Of a stretch of DNA of 7,816 nucleotides, positions 7,101-7,816 are shown one piece after another. Position 1 is the first letter of the stretch; every line of letters starts with the position of its first letter. Position numbers and translations under genes: made by a program. The DNA lies in assembly GCA_905215125.1 (NCBI GenBank), contig CAJMOV010000084.1:1-7816 (forward strand), in the 5' to 3' direction. The notes under the pieces were generated by a model. That model did not search any database, had not been told where the DNA came from, and worked only from the letters and a program-made list of their open reading frames with translations. The DNA is from an uncultured bacterium (GTDB lineage: Bacteria > Bacillota > Clostridia > Oscillospirales > Butyricicoccaceae).

Positions 7101-7701
7101 CGACCGCGTCCATGTCGACCATTTCCTTCAGGTCTTCATAGTCCCAGGTTTCGATTTTCTGGATCTCGTGGCTGGTGCGGAAGCCGTCAAAGAAGTGCAG
7201 GAAGGGGACGCGGCCCTTGATGGCGGCCAGGTGGGCGACGGCGGCCAGATCCATCGCTTCCTGCGGGTTGCTGGAGGCCAGCATGGCAAAGCCGGTCTGA
7301 CGGCAGGCCATGACGTCCTGATGATCGCCGAAAATGCTCAGCGCGTGGGAAGCCAGGGCGCGGGCCGAGCAGTGGATGACGCAGGGCAGCAGCTCGCCGG
7401 CGATCTTGTACATGTTGGGGATCATCAGCAAAAGGCCCTGGGAAGCGGTGTAGGTGGTGGTCAGCGCGCCGGCAGCCAAGCTGCCGTGCGTCGCGCCGGC
7501 GGCGCCGGCTTCGGACTGCATCTCGACGACTTTGACTTCCTGGCCAAAGATGTTCTTCTGTCCGTTGGCGGCCCAGACGTCGACGAGGTCGGCCATGGGA
7601 GAAGACGGGGTGATGGGGTAAATCGCAGCCACGTCGGTAAAGGCGTAGGAAGCATGCGCGGCGGCGGTGTTACCGTCCATCGTTTTCATTTTTCTTGCCA
7701 T
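4156..7701 (-). CDS. nifJ: Pyruvate:ferredoxin (flavodoxin) oxidoreductase, single-chain PFOR
   Basis: An 1181-residue homodimer-type PFOR. It catalyses pyruvate + CoA + oxidised ferredoxin to acetyl-CoA + CO2 + reduced ferredoxin in the cytoplasm. Domains in order: pyrimidine-binding domain (about 1-258; T31 in YPITPSSP, E64 in EMQSEAG, R114 in SARALASHALSI), transketolase-C-like (about 259-415), gamma domain (about 416-627, GLGGDGTVGANKNS), EKR region (YEKRG 680-684) and two-[4Fe-4S] ferredoxin domain (C697, C700, C703, C707; C753, C756, C759, C763). The TPP domain follows (GGDGWAYDIGYGG 972-984, YSNTGGQ 1005-1011). Proximal cluster ligands C820, C823, C848 and C1082 are all present. The residues agree with those known from the Desulfovibrio africanus enzyme, so it should be active. 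The start at 7701 (MARKMKTMDGN) is chosen because AAGGAGGAG lies 9-11 bases upstream; the frame could extend to 7740 but without a site. Codon use is strongly biased: an in-register antisense frame stays open, so TTA, CTA and TCA are absent above 4378, as in highly expressed genes. Confidence 0.97.
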   Translation of the reverse strand: MARKMKTMDGNTAAAHASYAFTDVAAIYPITPSSPMADLVDVWAANGQKNIFGQEVKVVEMQSEAGAAGATHGSLAAGALTTTYTASQGLLLMIPNMYKIAGELLPCVIHCSARALASHALSIFGDHQDVMACRQTGFAMLASSNPQEAMDLAAVAHLAAIKGRVPFLHFFDGFRTSHEIQKIETWDYEDLKEMVDMDAVEAFRKRALSPEHPVQRGTAQNPDIYFQAREACNPYYEAVPGIVEEYMGKVNAKIGSDYQLFNYYGAPDATDVIVAMGSICDTIEEVIDYKLAHGEKVGLVKVRLFRPFVSSKLAAAIPQTCQRISVLDRTKEAGALGEPLFLDVVAALEAEGRQSIAVTGGRYGLGSKDTPPEDVFAVYENMKSTQPKKHYTIGIVDDVTNLSLPRPASVPDTSAEGTIACKFWGLGGDGTVGANKNSIKIIGDHTDKYAQAYFQYDSKKTGGITISHLRFGDKPIRSTYYVSKADFVACHNPSYVTRYDMVQDVKPGGTFLLNCQWIPAELEQHLPNKMKAYIAQNNISFYIVNAIDKAREIGMGKRTNTILQSAFFKLANIIPIDEAVGYMKDAAKKSYGKKGEDIVNMNYAAIDAGVDALTKIDVPAAWASLKDDTAAPVIEGNRPELVKFVKDILIPVNDMKGDALPVSTFESAPDGTFPSGGSAYEKRGVAVDVPEWIPENCIQCNQCAFVCPHATIRPFVLSADDVSKAPSALKSVKMMGKGCEEYKFTMSISPLDCMGCNLCANVCPSKNKALVMKPQSTQADQQAVYNYCIEHVEPKEVPFAVDTVKGSQFKQPLLEYSGACAGCVETAYARLVTQLFGERMYVANATGCSSIWGGSAPAMPYTVNKQGKGPAWANSLFEDNAEYGLGMATAVKQLRLRLKSRLGKLAEDTSKPELKKACENWIENMLDAKGSTAATAELLPLLEQGAKDGCPQCVEILKDKDFLVKKSIWIFGGDGWAYDIGYGGLDHVIASGEDVNILVFDTEVYSNTGGQASKATQIGQVAQFAAAGKAIAKKDLAGIAMSYGYVYVAQIGMGADKAQTVRALTEAESYQGPSLVIGYAPCEMHGVKGGMSNSQAEIKAAVDAGYWHLFRYDPRIANEGKNGFQLDSKAPTGSYQDFLKNEVRYTALTRTFPDRAGDLFALAEKTAKAKYARLEKLAAQD

Positions 7702-7710
7702 TTTGAGGGA

Positions 7711-7720
7711 CTCCTCCTTT
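7711..7720 (-). promoter_or_regulatory. Strong Shine-Dalgarno site fixing the PFOR start at 7701
   Basis: Read on the minus strand this is AAAGGAGGAG, an almost full anti-16S complement. It ends 9 bases before ATG 7701. It lies inside the longer open frame that would start at 7740, so that upstream ATG cannot use it, which supports the shorter protein. Confidence 0.85.
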
Positions 7721-7723
7721 ATA

Positions 7724-7744
7724 GTTCGTGTGTGAGGCACAAAC
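7724..7744 (-). promoter_or_regulatory. Small hairpin in the PFOR mRNA leader
   Basis: On the minus strand GTTTGTG (7744-7738) can pair with CACGAAC (7730-7724), with one G-U wobble, around a 7-base loop. It sits between the predicted transcription start (about 7753-7755) and the ribosome binding site. A 5' hairpin there could stabilise the message or bind a regulator. An AAACGTTT palindrome (7741-7748) overlaps its edge. Whether it is functional is not shown by the sequence. Confidence 0.35.
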
Positions 7745-7760
7745 GTTTTAAACCTTATTT

Positions 7761-7789
7761 ATTTTATCAAAAAACCCCCCTTGTGTAAA
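7761..7789 (-). promoter_or_regulatory. SigA-type promoter of the PFOR gene
   Basis: Read on the minus strand, -35 TTTACA (7789-7784, 5 of 6 consensus bases) and -10 TAAAAT (7766-7761, 5 of 6) are separated by exactly 17 bases. The spacer contains a run of six G followed by six T. Transcription should start about 7 bases beyond the -10, giving a leader of some 50-55 bases before the ATG at 7701. The good match fits a highly expressed catabolic gene. No Rex-like TTGTTAA-N4-TTAACAA operator was recognised here. Confidence 0.8.
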
Positions 7790-7816
7790 CCTCTATTTGC
7801 GAAAAAATCCAGCAAA

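Noticed and set aside
7702..7740. N-terminal extension of PFOR by 13 residues (ATG at 7740)
   Set aside because: The extension covers the strong AAAGGAGGAG site that correctly serves the ATG at 7701, no ribosome binding site precedes 7740, and the added residues do not resemble a PFOR N-terminus.
4378..7788. 1136-codon plus-strand open frame as a protein-coding gene
   Set aside because: It is the exact in-register antisense of PFOR, starts at GTG inside that gene, encodes low-complexity Gly/Asp/Val/Ala-rich sequence with no domain, and is explained by PFOR codon bias.
7741..7816. Rex or other named redox-regulator operator upstream of PFOR
   Set aside because: No TTGTTAA-N4-TTAACAA-like palindrome is present; AAACGTTT is too short and generic to name a regulator.

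Overview
The window looks like ordinary chromosomal sequence from an anaerobic, fermentative member of the Clostridia, perhaps an Oscillospiraceae/Ruminococcaceae-type gut bacterium. That placement is an inference from three things: a full-length single-chain pyruvate:ferredoxin oxidoreductase with an excellent SigA-like promoter, strong Shine-Dalgarno sites at nearly every gene, and fairly GC-rich coding sequence. I see no rRNA or tRNA gene, CRISPR array, transposase, prophage gene or other sign of a mobile element. No stretch longer than about 250 bases lacks a gene.

Layout. Positions 2-181 are the 3' end of a sugar-phosphate nucleotidyltransferase-like gene. It is followed after 30 bases by a complete M20D-type metallo-amidohydrolase (212-1333). 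A 176-base gap holds one imperfect hairpin. Next comes a tightly packed plus-strand cluster with gaps of 14-21 bases: a MacB/LolD-type ABC ATPase with a GTG start and no permease beside it (1510-2175), a dCMP/cytidine deaminase-family protein (2190-2684), a VOC/glyoxalase-I-like protein (2700-3056) and a GNAT acetyltransferase with an extra C-terminal half (3078-3905). A Rho-independent terminator at 3922-3951 closes this cluster.

The minus strand from 7701 down to 4156 is one long gene for pyruvate:ferredoxin (flavodoxin) oxidoreductase (PFOR, 1181 aa). It has a recognisable promoter (7761-7789), a leader with a small hairpin, a strong ribosome binding site and a near-perfect terminator at 4097-4126. 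The plus-strand cluster and PFOR are convergent.

How the genes relate. PFOR is the central catabolic enzyme that turns pyruvate into acetyl-CoA, CO2 and reduced ferredoxin. The plus-strand cluster looks like a small housekeeping or 'house-cleaning' set (nucleotide deamination, small-molecule modification, one transport ATPase) joined by co-transcription rather than by an obvious pathway.

The least expected signal is in the 250-base convergent intergenic region. Between the two terminators almost the whole stretch from 3968 to 4081 can fold into consecutive hairpins. These include a GAAA-capped 7-bp stem and a long 17-bp hairpin, plus a mutually exclusive alternative pairing. This could be an uncharacterised structured RNA or a dispersed palindromic element. 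An open frame of 1136 codons lies antisense to PFOR and is best explained by biased codon use. I did not find a convincing new defence or metabolic system.
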